This document shows positions 17,356 to 27,658 of a stretch of DNA of 64,000 bases, piece by piece. How positions within the stretch are numbered: position 1 is the first letter of the stretch; each line of letters begins with the position of its first letter. The stretch is taken from the NCBI RefSeq assembly GCF_023559245.1, contig NZ_CP097462.1:186001-250000 (forward strand), given 5' to 3'. The DNA is from Sphingomonas sp. KRR8. Lineage in GTDB: Bacteria > Pseudomonadota > Alphaproteobacteria > Sphingomonadales > Sphingomonadaceae. The notes under the pieces are model-generated. The model was not told the origin of the DNA. It searched no databases and saw only the letters and a list, made by a program, of their open reading frames with translations. Both the position numbers and the translations under genes were made by a program.

Positions 17356-17913
17356 ATGATGAGCTACCAGCGTTTCGCGGCAATGATCGCGACTTCCACA
17401 GTCGTGATGTTCGGTTTGATGTATCTCAACACCTACCTGCTCGATCACGTCGAGTTCAGTCAGACCAGAATGTGGATGGCGTTGCTCATGGGCGCGGTCA
17501 TGGCGATGATCATGCTCGGCTTCATGTGGGGCATGTATAAGAACAAGGCCGTTAATCTCGGTATTCTCGGCGGCAGCCTTGCGGTGTTTGTCCTATCCCT
17601 CTGGCTGGTCAGGAGCCAGGAGACGGTTGGTGACGTTGCCTGGATGAAGGCGATGATCCCCCATCACTCCATCGCCATCATGACCAGCGAGCGCGCGCAC
17701 ATCAAGGATCCGGAGGTTCGTCGCTTGGCCGATGGCATCATTGATGCGCAGGTGCGTGAGATAGCTGAGATGAAGAAGATGATTGCCCGGATCGAGGCTC
17801 GTCCGCCCGCCGCTAATGCACCCGACCTCTTGTCATACCGTGATCGGAACGCCCCGCCGCCCGCGCCTGAAACAGACGCTTCTTCGGGCATCAACACCAT
17901 GGCTACCCAGTAG
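17356..17913 (+). CDS. Membrane-anchored DUF305 protein
   Basis: A 185-residue protein with three membrane helices (about 7-29, 40-60, 66-85) followed by a single DUF305 segment, WMKAMIPHHSIAIMTSERA (96-114, HH at 103-104), and a Pro-rich tail. AAGGAG lies 6 bases upstream of the ATG at 17356. The methionine-rich helices (MAMIMLGFMWGM) may also bind copper. It is 127 bases after the DUF305 lipoprotein and completes the copper gene cluster. Confidence 0.87.
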   Translation: MMSYQRFAAMIATSTVVMFGLMYLNTYLLDHVEFSQTRMWMALLMGAVMAMIMLGFMWGMYKNKAVNLGILGGSLAVFVLSLWLVRSQETVGDVAWMKAMIPHHSIAIMTSERAHIKDPEVRRLADGIIDAQVREIAEMKKMIARIEARPPAANAPDLLSYRDRNAPPPAPETDASSGINTMATQ

Positions 17914-18033
17914 GCTAAGCGTGTTCGCCGCGTGGCGCGCTCCCGGCCGGTATGCTATCAGCGGAGTGCCTCTCGCACGGAATGATGACGTACCCGCCAG
18001 ATATAGCGTTGTTGTAATTCGAAGGGCAGCGAT

Positions 18034-18288
18034 ATGAAGCACGCTTCAGAGATGAACATCTTCGAGCTGGTTGATCTTATCGCGCGAGATAAGGGTCGGG
18101 CGCTTGAGGAGCTCACGCTGCGTTTTCGTCGTAGCGCCAAGGAGGCGTCTGATCGAGCCCATCGGCTCGGCTTGCCGGTTAGCGATGGGCGCCCCGGCCA
18201 ACCGCTTCCTCCGGTTGAAAATTGGAATGGCGTCCCGGTCGCACGTGCTCGAGGCGACGATCGTCGCACGAGAGGAGTAGAGGATTAG
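18034..18288 (+). CDS. Hypothetical 84-residue protein
   Basis: A small charged protein, predicted soluble, with a helical N-terminal half (EMNIFELVDLIARDKGRA) and a Pro/Gly-rich middle. GAAGGG lies about 8 bases before the ATG. No family is recognised. Its end overlaps the convergent toxin gene by 4 bases. Coding is plausible from codon use, but evidence is modest. Confidence 0.5.
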   Translation: MKHASEMNIFELVDLIARDKGRALEELTLRFRRSAKEASDRAHRLGLPVSDGRPGQPLPPVENWNGVPVARARGDDRRTRGVED

Positions 18289-19310
18289 GAAAGCGTTTCT
18301 GCGATCTTATCGATCTTGCGAATGATGGCGTCGAACTCGGGCGGCTCGCCCATGATCATTCCCGTCATCGCCGTATAATCTGACTTCAGCGCATGGCGCA
18401 TGCCCTCGGGCGGCGAGATCAGCAGGCGGCCGTCAGCCGCTTCGTCCATCTTCATCCATGCGCTACTGAATGCAAGCGAGCTGTGGCGAATGACGTCTGC
18501 GAGTAGGGCTTTGTTCGCGATCGCCGCCGGGCCCACGTTATCCGCCATCAACGCCAGATCGTAGTAGTGACGCGATTCCTTGTTGGCGTCTTTGTGAATG
18601 ACGCCGAGATCACGGAACTTGGCGTGCCGGCCGTGGAGGATGAGCACCTTGTCGAGAAAGGTCCGCTCAGCGTCGACTGTCTGCACGTGCTCGGCAATGA
18701 GATCGGTGTCGGGGACGATGTCCTGCACGTAGGGGCGAATGGTTGCCTTACGGGCCGGCAAGGTGGCGCTTCTTGCGCCAGCCTCGATCTTGATGACCGG
18801 CCTCACGTAGACATCTAGCTTATCAAAGGCTGAGGGATAGGCGACGAGTAGCGTCTCGCCGCCTGAACCTGGGTCTGTCGTCACCTCACAGCCGAGCGGC
18901 TTGAAGGCTGCTTCAATCAGGGGCTTCAGTTTTTCCTGGATGTGAGCGGCGGCCGCAGCCTGAAGGTCCTTGATTAGCTGCTCGCGTTTGTTGCGGCTGA
19001 GGTCGCAAGCAGGATCGAATGGGTCGCGGTCGCCTTTGAAACCGAGTTCTTCGCGAACAATGACGAGGTCGATGTCCTCGGAGAAGCGCTGGATAAGGCC
19101 GTGCGCCTTCGAAAGGGATGTGCCACCCTTGAAGACGAGCTTCCCGGCTTCGGCCGGATCGTCGTTGAAGAGCACGCTCAGAGCGGCGCAGACAAAAAGG
19201 TCTTTTTCGATGAACTGGGCGTTGGTTGGCCACTGGGTGGTGGCTTCAGCGTAGACCTCACGTCGATCGGCCGGCTTGGCCCCGAGAAAGTCCAGATAGC
19301 CGGCCTTCAC
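18285..19310 (-). CDS. AbiEii/AbiGii-family nucleotidyltransferase toxin
   Basis: A 341-residue toxin of the type IV AbiE toxin-antitoxin class. The nucleotidyltransferase signatures are KGGTSLSK (residues 61-68) and RFSEDIDL (75-82), which supply the Gly-Ser and Asp-x-Asp catalytic residues. Characterised relatives modify tRNA 3' ends with nucleotides and block translation. The start overlaps the antitoxin stop by 4 bases (ATGA), the normal arrangement for this pair. The system may act in phage defence or stabilise the surrounding accessory region. Confidence 0.92.
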   Translation of the reverse strand: MKAGYLDFLGAKPADRREVYAEATTQWPTNAQFIEKDLFVCAALSVLFNDDPAEAGKLVFKGGTSLSKAHGLIQRFSEDIDLVIVREELGFKGDRDPFDPACDLSRNKREQLIKDLQAAAAAHIQEKLKPLIEAAFKPLGCEVTTDPGSGGETLLVAYPSAFDKLDVYVRPVIKIEAGARSATLPARKATIRPYVQDIVPDTDLIAEHVQTVDAERTFLDKVLILHGRHAKFRDLGVIHKDANKESRHYYDLALMADNVGPAAIANKALLADVIRHSSLAFSSAWMKMDEAADGRLLISPPEGMRHALKSDYTAMTGMIMGEPPEFDAIIRKIDKIAETLS

Positions 19311-19933
19311 GAGGCGGCGAGCACCCGGTCAGCCACCTTGGCTGTCCAACCCGCCATGGATGGCTTGGCCTTCGCGAGGTCAGACTTCACCTTCGTTGGC
19401 AGCTTGTGCCGAAGCGTACGCACGACTTTGTCGTCGCTGGCGGCATCGGCCCCCAGCCAGTGAAGGGCGCGCACGACATCGCCTGCTGGCTTATCTTTGA
19501 GCGCCATCAGCTTTGGCCCGGCGTGCTTCAGCCGAATGACCCGCCCTCCGATTCGGAGAGTACGGCTGGTGCCATCGGTCAGAAACTCATTCCGGGCTGA
19601 CACGGCATTGGTAAGGCCAAGCCGGTTTGCGGCTGCCATGCCGGTGGGTACGACGACGATATCGTCACGGCGAGCGATTGCAGACACGACGGCGGAAACG
19701 TCGGGCGCAGCCACGCGCTTGAGAATCGGATTGACCCTTGGGATGTCATAGAGGCCGCGCTGCACGCGGCGAAGCCGCTGGCTCTTGGCTAGCCGCGATA
19801 GCGCCTGATCAACGGCAGCTCGATCGGCCATGTCCAAGAAGTCCTTGGGCGTGAACACCAAGCGGGTGCCATGAGCCACTTGCGCTCGTGCACGACGCAT
19901 GATGCGATCAGCTAGGCAGGCCATTTCTCTCAT
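19307..19933 (-). CDS. DUF6088 / AbiEi-like antitoxin
   Basis: A 208-residue cytosolic protein with an N-terminal winged-helix region (FTPKDFLDMADRAAVDQALS, about 28-47) and a RGLYDIPR motif at about 79-86, as in AbiEi and DUF6088 antitoxins. Such antitoxins neutralise the partner and repress their own operon. The ATG at 19933 is preceded at one base by AGAGGG; an in-frame ATG at 19924 has better spacing and could be the real start. A perfect inverted repeat lies just upstream. Confidence 0.87.
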   Translation of the reverse strand: MREMACLADRIMRRARAQVAHGTRLVFTPKDFLDMADRAAVDQALSRLAKSQRLRRVQRGLYDIPRVNPILKRVAAPDVSAVVSAIARRDDIVVVPTGMAAANRLGLTNAVSARNEFLTDGTSRTLRIGGRVIRLKHAGPKLMALKDKPAGDVVRALHWLGADAASDDKVVRTLRHKLPTKVKSDLAKAKPSMAGWTAKVADRVLAAS

Positions 19934-19939
19934 TCCCTC

Positions 19940-19969
19940 TGTCAGAAGTTATGCACGTTTTTTCTGACA
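19940..19969 (-). promoter_or_regulatory. Probable autoregulatory operator of the AbiE-type operon
   Basis: A perfect 8-bp inverted repeat, TGTCAGAA and TTCTGACA, is separated by 14 bases and ends 6 bases upstream of the antitoxin start. The stretch between contains an AT-rich promoter-like segment (GCATAAC on the minus strand). AbiEi antitoxins bind inverted repeats in their promoters, so this is the natural operator candidate. Confidence 0.6.
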
Positions 19970-20210
19970 AACTCAACCCTCAGTTGACTGCTCAACTCTC
20001 TCACGAACGTTGGGTTTCTCACCAAACCGGTCAAGATCGTGCCTGAGCTCAAAGTGCGCCGCTTGACTGAGCGGCTGCGTCTATTGGGCTGGACGGCTTC
20101 ACGCTGAGTTCGGTGAGACAGAGAGCGGTCACATTTCGAGCTAAGCAATCTCAGCAGGAGCAAGCTATTTGACCGTCCGGCGCAACTATTGTGTTTGCCA
20201 GACAAAGGAG

Positions 20211-20287
20211 TGGCGCGCCCGGTAGGGTTCGAACCTACGACCTCAAGCTTAGAAGGCTCGTGCTCTATCCAGCTGAGCTACGGGCGC
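20211..20287 (-). tRNA. tRNA-Arg (anticodon TCT)
   Basis: A complete cloverleaf is visible on the minus strand. It has a 7-bp acceptor stem GCGCCCG/CGGGCGC, D-stem GCTC/GAGC, anticodon stem CGAGC/GCTTG with loop CTTCTAA (anticodon TCT), and T-arm GTAGG-TTCGAAC-CCTAC. The CCA end is encoded. Its 3' end faces the accessory region at 1-20210, a typical integration side for tyrosine-recombinase elements. Confidence 0.97.
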
Positions 20288-20322
20288 GTGCGGCGTGGCT
20301 TATCGCCTAGCGGCTGGCGGCG

Positions 20323-20991
20323 CTAGGCTCCGACGGTCTCGAATAGGCCTTCGAACAGGCGACGACCGTCCGTGTTGCCGTGGGCTGCTTCGAGCGCGCG
20401 CTCCGGGTGCGGCATCATGCCGAGGACGTTTCCCGCCTCGTTGAGGATACCGGCGATGTTGCGGGCCGAGCCATTGCAACGCTCGGCATAGCGGAACGCC
20501 ACGCGGCCCTCGCCCTCAAGCCGGTCGAGGGTCTCTGGGTCGGCCTGGTAGTTGCCATCGTGATGGGCGATGGGGATGGTGATCGCCTCGCCCGCCGAAT
20601 AGCGGCTGGTGAAGAGCGACTGGCTGCTGCCCACCTCAAGCTTCACCGGCCGGCAGATGTAGGCGAGTTCGGCGTTGCGCATCAGTGCGCCTGGGAGGAG
20701 GCCTGCCTCGGTGAGGATCTGGAAGCCGTTGCAGACGCCGATCACCGGAACGCCGCGGGCAGCCGCTTCGGCAACGGCTCGCATGACCGGCGAGCGTGCA
20801 GCCATGGCGCCCGAGCGTAGATAGTCACCATAAGAAAAGCCGCCCGGAACGCCGATCACGTCCAGGCCGTCGGGCAACTGGCTATCGCCGTGCCAGACCA
20901 TCGCCGGCTCGCGGCCGCCGACCTCGCGAAAGGCCACGGCCAAGTCCCGGTCGCAGTTTGAGCCCGGGAAGATGATGACCGCGCTACGCAC
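20323..20991 (-). CDS. purQ: Phosphoribosylformylglycinamidine synthase, glutaminase subunit PurQ
   Basis: A 222-residue class I glutamine amidotransferase that supplies ammonia to PurL in the fourth step of purine synthesis. The catalytic triad is C87 (GVCNGFQIL), H195 and E197 (MPHPERA). The N-terminus [12 protein letters not shown] and [13 protein letters not shown] (50-62) are typical. It overlaps purS by 8 bases. PurL is not in the window. Confidence 0.97.
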   Translation of the reverse strand: MRSAVIIFPGSNCDRDLAVAFREVGGREPAMVWHGDSQLPDGLDVIGVPGGFSYGDYLRSGAMAARSPVMRAVAEAAARGVPVIGVCNGFQILTEAGLLPGALMRNAELAYICRPVKLEVGSSQSLFTSRYSAGEAITIPIAHHDGNYQADPETLDRLEGEGRVAFRYAERCNGSARNIAGILNEAGNVLGMMPHPERALEAAHGNTDGRRLFEGLFETVGA

Positions 20992-21229
20992 CGGCGCCGT
21001 CCGTCTGCTCGATGCGGAAGTTCTCGATCACCGTGTTGGCAAGGAGCTTGCGGCACATGTCCTCGATCTGGGCAGTGGAGGTGCCGTCCGCCAGATCTAG
21101 TTCGATCAGCTTGCCAGCGCGAACGTCGTTGACGCCGTCGAAGCCAAGCCCCTGGAGCGCGTGGTGGATGGCCTTGCCCTGCGGATCGAGCACGCCGGAC
21201 TTCAAGGTGACGAACACGCGCGCCTTCAC
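20984..21229 (-). CDS. purS: Phosphoribosylformylglycinamidine synthase subunit PurS
   Basis: An 81-residue small subunit that bridges PurQ and PurL in the three-protein FGAM synthase. The motif [18 protein letters not shown] (residues 9-26) is diagnostic. The start is a GTG at 21229. It lies directly upstream of purQ with an 8-base overlap. Confidence 0.96.
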   Translation of the reverse strand: MKARVFVTLKSGVLDPQGKAIHHALQGLGFDGVNDVRAGKLIELDLADGTSTAQIEDMCRKLLANTVIENFRIEQTDGAGA

Positions 21230-21365
21230 TTGTTTATTCTCGCCCGCTGTTGAGTGGTGATGCGCCTATGAAGCTCGGGCTCGTGACAGGCAAGCCTTAC
21301 CGCAGGCGCAAAGGCGACTCTGAGCCATTGACGTCAGCCCAGTGCTGGATGCAGCATCCGCGGCG

Positions 21366-21913
21366 ATGAGCGAGGCTGATCCTGCTGCCGGCCTGAGCCT
21401 GGGCGAAGACCATGTCTTCCCCAAGGACGTGCACGAGTTCCTGCTTGCCGCCGACAGCGGCCAGATGGCGCTGAGCGAAATGGCCGACAACAAGTCGTCG
21501 ATGCTGATGGGCGCCAGCTTTGTCGTCTTCAGCCTGTCGATCAGCGATGTCTCGTCCGGCAAGGCGAGCCTGCCGCTGATCCTGCTGACCGCTTTCTCGT
21601 TCATGGCGACTGTACTTGGTATCCTTACCGTGCGGCCAGGCCCCATGCGCAAGTGGAAGGTCACGCCTGAAACCGCCAACCTGTTGTATTTCGGCTCGTT
21701 CACAAACATCAGCCGGGAGGCCTATGTCGAGCAGGCGATCAAGATCATGCAGTCTGAGGAGGCGGTCTACCGGCACATCGCCCGCAGCGTTTACGATCAT
21801 GGTTTCGTGCTGCGGAAGGAGAAGTATCGCTGGCTCTACTGGAGCTACACCTTCTTTCTGACCGGCCTTATCGTGACCGGCCTGGCGGTGGTCTGGGAGC
21901 TGGTGCTCAAGCG

Positions 21914-21917
<4 letters not shown>
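21366..21917 (+). CDS. Pycsar-effector-like membrane protein (DUF5706)
   Basis: A 183-residue protein matching the DUF5706 / Pycsar TM-effector pattern. It has an N-terminal helix ending in ADNKSSMLMGASF (40-52), a membrane hairpin (about 46-60 and 68-90), a cytosolic segment with NLLYFGSF (106-113), and a third membrane helix at 158-180. In Pycsar defence such proteins depolarise the membrane on sensing cCMP or cUMP, but no cyclase gene is adjacent. A GTG at 21342 is an alternative start. It converges on the epimerase gene with a 4-base overlap. The function of solitary copies is unknown. Confidence 0.75.
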
Positions 21918-23880
<1,963 letters not shown>

Positions 23881-23908
23881 CTACTCCGGAGCGGCCGCAA
23901 AGGCCACC

Positions 23909-24670
23909 TCAGGCAAGGAGGCGGTAAAGCCCCCAGGCGCTGGTCAGGGTCAGGACGCAGCCGACCATGACCAGCAGCCGGTCGGCCGGGATGCGCTTGG
24001 CGAGCATGGCTCCCAACGGGGCAGCGGCCACGCCGCCAATCAGCAGGCCGACGGTCGCATAGGTGAAGGCTTCCCAGCCGAGTGCGGCGATGAACGTGGC
24101 GGATACGGTGACGGTCACGAAGAACTCGGCCGTGTTGACGGTGCCGATGGTCGTGCGCGGCGCGGCGCCCTGCACCATCAGGTTTGACGTGACGATCGGA
24201 CCCCATCCGCCGCCACCCGCCGCATCCAGGAAGCCGCCGACGAGGCCAAGCGGCTCGACGACCCTGGGCTCCTTCTCGACATGCCGGTGCATGGCTCCAC
24301 GCCAGAGAAGATAAAGGCCGATTGCGGAGAGATAGAAGAGCACAATCGGGCGCGCGGTAGCCGCGTCGATATTGCTCACCGCATAGGCTCCGAAGATGCC
24401 GCCGATCACGCCCGGGATAACGATCCGCAGGAACAGCCGCCAGTCGACGTTGCGATGCGCGACGTGGCTTACCGCCGAAACGCCGGTGGTGAATGTCTCC
24501 ACTGTGTGAACGCCGGCCGAGGCCATGGCCGGCGTCACACCCATGCCGATCAGCAAGGTTGAACTGATCACGCCATAGGCCATGCCCAAGGCGCCATCAA
24601 TCAATTGCGCGGCGAACCCCACCAGGATGAAGGGCAGCAGCGCCGACGGATCCGTGAAGAATTCCGGAAT
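23909..24670 (-). CDS. TauE/SafE family permease, possible ATT start
   Basis: A membrane protein of about 253 residues with TauE/SafE motifs: GFAAQLIDGALGMAYGV near the N-terminus and LDAAGGGGWGP in the middle, plus about eight helices. The frame is open upstream to 24775, but the upstream part is not family-like. No ATG, GTG or TTG lies close to the conserved N-terminus. An ATT at 24670 is 7 bases after AGGAAAGG and would give a protein beginning (M)PEFFTDPSALLPF, as expected for homologues. Initiation at ATT is therefore proposed; a start further upstream is the alternative. Confidence 0.82.
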   Translation of the reverse strand: MPEFFTDPSALLPFILVGFAAQLIDGALGMAYGVISSTLLIGMGVTPAMASAGVHTVETFTTGVSAVSHVAHRNVDWRLFLRIVIPGVIGGIFGAYAVSNIDAATARPIVLFYLSAIGLYLLWRGAMHRHVEKEPRVVEPLGLVGGFLDAAGGGGWGPIVTSNLMVQGAAPRTTIGTVNTAEFFVTVTVSATFIAALGWEAFTYATVGLLIGGVAAAPLGAMLAKRIPADRLLVMVGCVLTLTSAWGLYRLLA

Positions 24671-24870
24671 AGCCGGACCTTTCCTGTGATGGCTTTCGCG
24701 GCTTTGGCGCGACCGGCCCAAGCCTGCAAGTGGCCCGCAATAAGCAAGGCGCTCGGCACAGCCGGACCGGCGCACAAGGAGGCGCCCGGGAGCGAGCAGG
24801 GGTACACGTCTGGCATTTGCGCTCCGCGGTGCTTAAATTGCCGCCGCAAAAGGGAAGAGGCGCAGGCGAC

Positions 24871-25557
24871 TTGGCGTTGGGACTGATCGAATATCTGGAC
24901 TCGGTGAAGACCCGCGACCCCGCCGCGCGCAGCCGCTGGGACGTGATCCTCTACCCGGGCGTCTGGGCGCTCGGGCTACACCGGGTCGCGCACTGGCTGT
25001 GGGTCGGCAAACTCTTCTGGCTGGGGCGGTTGGTGAACCATCTCGCCCGCTTTCTGACCAGTATCGACATTCACCCCGGCGCCACCATCGGCCGCAACTT
25101 CTTCATCGATCATGGCTTCACCGTCATCGGCGAGACCGCCGACATCGGTGACAACGTCACCATCTACCAAAACGTGACGCTGGGTGGCACGAACCCCTCG
25201 ACCGGCGTCGGCGGCAAGCGTCATCCGACCCTGTGCGACAACGTCGTCATCGGATCGGGTGCGCAGGTGCTTGGCCCGATCGAAGTTGGCGAAGGTGGGC
25301 GGGTCGGCGCCAATGCAGTGGTGACCAAGGATGTGCTGCCCAATACCACCGTGGTCGGCATTCCCGCCCGGCCAGTTCCGGTTGACCTGGTCCACTACAG
25401 CCCTGGGTTTGTTCCTTACGGCACTCCTTGTGGCGAGGATCTGGACCCGATGCGAACGCGCCTGGCCGAGCTGGAGGAGGAACTGGCAGCCCTGCGCCGT
25501 GACGTGCAGGTGCTTCGCTCCCGGCAGCAGGATGCCCCGGAGGTCAAGGCTTCGTGA
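24871..25557 (+). CDS. Serine O-acetyltransferase, EpsC type
   Basis: A 228-residue left-handed beta-helix acyltransferase making O-acetylserine for cysteine synthesis. The hexapeptide-repeat region runs from DIHPGATIG through DHGFTVIGETADIGDN and YQNVTLGGT to GIPARPV. The C-terminus has an extra coiled-coil helix (LAELEEELAALRRDV). The start is proposed at TTG 24871, with TTG 24877 and GTG 24829 as alternatives; longer upstream frames are Arg/Gly-rich and not family-like. It overlaps the DUF2794 gene by 4 bases and is divergent from TauE/SafE. Confidence 0.88.
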   Translation: MALGLIEYLDSVKTRDPAARSRWDVILYPGVWALGLHRVAHWLWVGKLFWLGRLVNHLARFLTSIDIHPGATIGRNFFIDHGFTVIGETADIGDNVTIYQNVTLGGTNPSTGVGGKRHPTLCDNVVIGSGAQVLGPIEVGEGGRVGANAVVTKDVLPNTTVVGIPARPVPVDLVHYSPGFVPYGTPCGEDLDPMRTRLAELEEELAALRRDVQVLRSRQQDAPEVKAS

Positions 25558-25898
25558 GTGTCGTCACTCCCTTTCCGGGTGCGTACCCCCGGAAAGGTGT
25601 TGCCACTTTCGAGAGGCTGGAACTCCAGCGCATCATGGACTTGTACGGCCGAATGGTCGCCGCCGGGCACTGGCGCGACTATGCGATGGACTTCGCGCCG
25701 GACTTGGCGAGTTTCGCCGCATTCCGTCGAGCTGCCGAGCGACCCGAAGTACGCATCGAAAAACGCCCCTCGCTTCGGGCGAAGCAAGGGGCGTGGGCAT
25801 TGATCAGCGAACATGGGCAAGTGCTCCGGCGGGGGCACGAGCTGCCGCCCGTGCTTGCCCCGCTGGAGCGCCGTTTGATCAGGTTGGTCGAGGACTGA
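25554..25898 (+). CDS. DUF2794 domain protein
   Basis: A 114-residue alphaproteobacterial protein of unknown function. The family core is FERLELQRIMDLYGRM (19-34), GHWRDYAMDF and a terminal LRRGHELPPVLAPL. The GTG at 25554 overlaps the acetyltransferase stop by 4 bases. The end overlaps the convergent membrane protein gene by 20 bases. Confidence 0.85.
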   Translation: MSVVTPFPGAYPRKGVATFERLELQRIMDLYGRMVAAGHWRDYAMDFAPDLASFAAFRRAAERPEVRIEKRPSLRAKQGAWALISEHGQVLRRGHELPPVLAPLERRLIRLVED

Positions 25899-26985
25899 GC
25901 GCCGCCGGGCCGAGTACCGGCAGGTGGCTCTGCAGCCCGCCGGGAAGCCGGGTGACGATCGCCGCCCGCGCCTGATGCCAGAAGGCCGACAGCAACAGCA
26001 GCGCCGAACCAATCACAAGAGCAGTCAGTGCGACGTTGAGCTCGACCGCACCGGCCGTCTCGAACAACCGGTTGAGGGCGAACAGGACGTAGGCAAGCGC
26101 CGACACCAGCAGTGCACGCCGGTCGATCGCAAGCGCCGTGATTGCGAGGGCGACATAGAGGGCGATCACAACCAGACCTTCGCCGACACCTGACGTCCCG
26201 TTGTTCAGCCCAAGAAGGGTGAAGACGGGATGCACAATCATCGGCGCCGCTAGAAGGTGCAGCCAGAAAGCCACGTCCGAACGACGGGTCAGCCGCTGCG
26301 GATCGCTCGAGTCCCAGCGCATCGCGAACAGGAATACGCCGATACCGAGCAGAAGCACTAGGCCAAGCATCACGTTTGTGGTGTTCGGCCCTTCTCCGAG
26401 GGCGGCGAGCAACAGGCCTGCGACGATCGCCGACACCGACGCAGCGCCGGCAGCGACGGTGATCGGAACATGGAAGCGGCGCCAGTGAACGTAGGCAGCC
26501 GCAGCGCCGACGGCCGCGGCAATAGAGCCCGCAACGCCGCCGACGATGACTGCTCGTTCGCCCTGCAAATTGTCCCCGTTGTAGACCAGCGCCTCCAGGA
26601 AGCCGATCGTAGCCGCCACGCCACCGACGAACGCCAGCAGCAGCAGGATGGAGGGAAGCGCCATCCGACGCTTGCCGGTGAAGAAGGTCGCCAATCCCCA
26701 GGCGGTGGCCGCGACGGCTGCGGGGGCGAGCGCGGACGGACCGTCCTTCACCACGATGCCCAAACTCTCGCCGATACTCTGGCCGATCCAGCCGACCGCA
26801 AACAACAGAATGGCGGCGGCGATCGAGACGAAGATGTCATTGAAGCCAGTGATCAGCCGGAACTGCTCATCATCGACCGCCGGCATTGCGCGGGCCTGGT
26901 CGAGGAAGCGGCGAAGCGAGTCTGCCGAGTCGGCGCTGAGTGCGCCGGCCGCGACGGCTTCGTCGATATCGTTTTGAGAATACAT
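25879..26985 (-). CDS. Polytopic membrane protein of unknown function
   Basis: A 368-residue protein. Residues 1-45 are a soluble helical head (DIDEAVAAGALSADSADSLRRF), followed by about ten hydrophobic helices from residue 50 to 345. The layout resembles DUF2157-type membrane proteins, but the family cannot be named with confidence. The ATG at 26985 has GGGAGG 5 bases upstream; a GTG two codons earlier is also possible. No neighbour suggests a function. Confidence 0.75.
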   Translation of the reverse strand: MYSQNDIDEAVAAGALSADSADSLRRFLDQARAMPAVDDEQFRLITGFNDIFVSIAAAILLFAVGWIGQSIGESLGIVVKDGPSALAPAAVAATAWGLATFFTGKRRMALPSILLLLAFVGGVAATIGFLEALVYNGDNLQGERAVIVGGVAGSIAAAVGAAAAYVHWRRFHVPITVAAGAASVSAIVAGLLLAALGEGPNTTNVMLGLVLLLGIGVFLFAMRWDSSDPQRLTRRSDVAFWLHLLAAPMIVHPVFTLLGLNNGTSGVGEGLVVIALYVALAITALAIDRRALLVSALAYVLFALNRLFETAGAVELNVALTALVIGSALLLLSAFWHQARAAIVTRLPGGLQSHLPVLGPAALSPRPT

Positions 26986-27053
26986 GGACACCTCCCTGTC
27001 GGCACGAAGCCTAGGGTCAGTGTCTTACCAAGTCAATACAGTAGTACGCTGAG

Positions 27054-27081
27054 CGCCGGCCTCCGGTGAGGGAGGCCGGCG
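27054..27081 (-). terminator. Perfect hairpin downstream of the glycine-zipper gene
   Basis: An 11-bp perfect inverted repeat (CGCCGGCCTCC / GGAGGCCGGCG) with a 6-base loop lies 18 bases beyond the glycine-zipper gene stop. It is very GC-rich with no T-tract, so it is a probable transcript end of uncertain strength. Confidence 0.6.
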
Positions 27082-27098
27082 TCCATGCCAATGCCGCT

Positions 27099-27425
27099 TT
27101 AACGGCAGACGTAGCGGTGACCCTCGCGGTTACGGTCGATCGAACGGCCGAGGAGCGCGCCAGCGGCCGCGCCGAGGATGGTCCCGGTCGCGCGGCTACC
27201 ATGAGTATCGATCGATCGGCCGACCAGTGCACCGCCGACGCCGCCGAGCAGCAGGCCAGTGGTGCCGTCCGAACGGCGGCAACGGGTGCGACCCTGATCG
27301 TCGTACCAGGTGCGGCCCTGGTAATAACCCTGGTTGTTGTAGTGCGGGCGGGCTTCGGCCGGAGTCGCAACCGCGACCGGAAGGGCGAGCGAAGCGGCGC
27401 TGAGCGCCATCATCATGGTCCGCAT
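27099..27425 (-). CDS. Secreted glycine-zipper (2TM-like) protein
   Basis: A 108-residue protein with a signal peptide (cleavage near ATPAEA, residues 20-25). A Tyr-rich stretch (HYNNQGYYQGRTWYDD) follows, then a glycine zipper: GLLLGGVGGALVGRSID and GTILGAAAGALLGRSID, two near-identical halves. Such domains insert in membranes and occur in small surface or osmotically induced lipoprotein-like proteins. It stands alone on the minus strand. Confidence 0.82.
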   Translation of the reverse strand: MRTMMMALSAASLALPVAVATPAEARPHYNNQGYYQGRTWYDDQGRTRCRRSDGTTGLLLGGVGGALVGRSIDTHGSRATGTILGAAAGALLGRSIDRNREGHRYVCR

Positions 27426-27658
27426 GAGTGTTCTCCTCTGAGTTGTTGCGGGCGTCTGCCCTCCTTGTGGAGGCTACAACATGAACAGCCCGCGACAGGT
27501 CTGTCAGGTTAAGCGGAGGTTACCTTGTTATCGGTCGAGCGAGCCGTTTTGGCAGATGGGTGGAGCGAATTCACCCGGCTGTCGTTGCATGTCGTGCTGA
27601 GAGCGGGCGTTTTCCCTCATGGCGACGCATTTTGGCCCAACCGTTGAGGAAGGCTTCC

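Noticed and set aside
20211..20287. Direct repeat of the tRNA-Arg 3' end as an attL inside the window
   Set aside because: I looked for the TGGCGCGCCCGG-type end to the left and saw no second copy within 1-20000.
26470..27069. 199-codon plus-strand frame over the polytopic membrane gene
   Set aside because: Low-complexity shadow; the minus strand has clear membrane helices and a ribosome-binding site.
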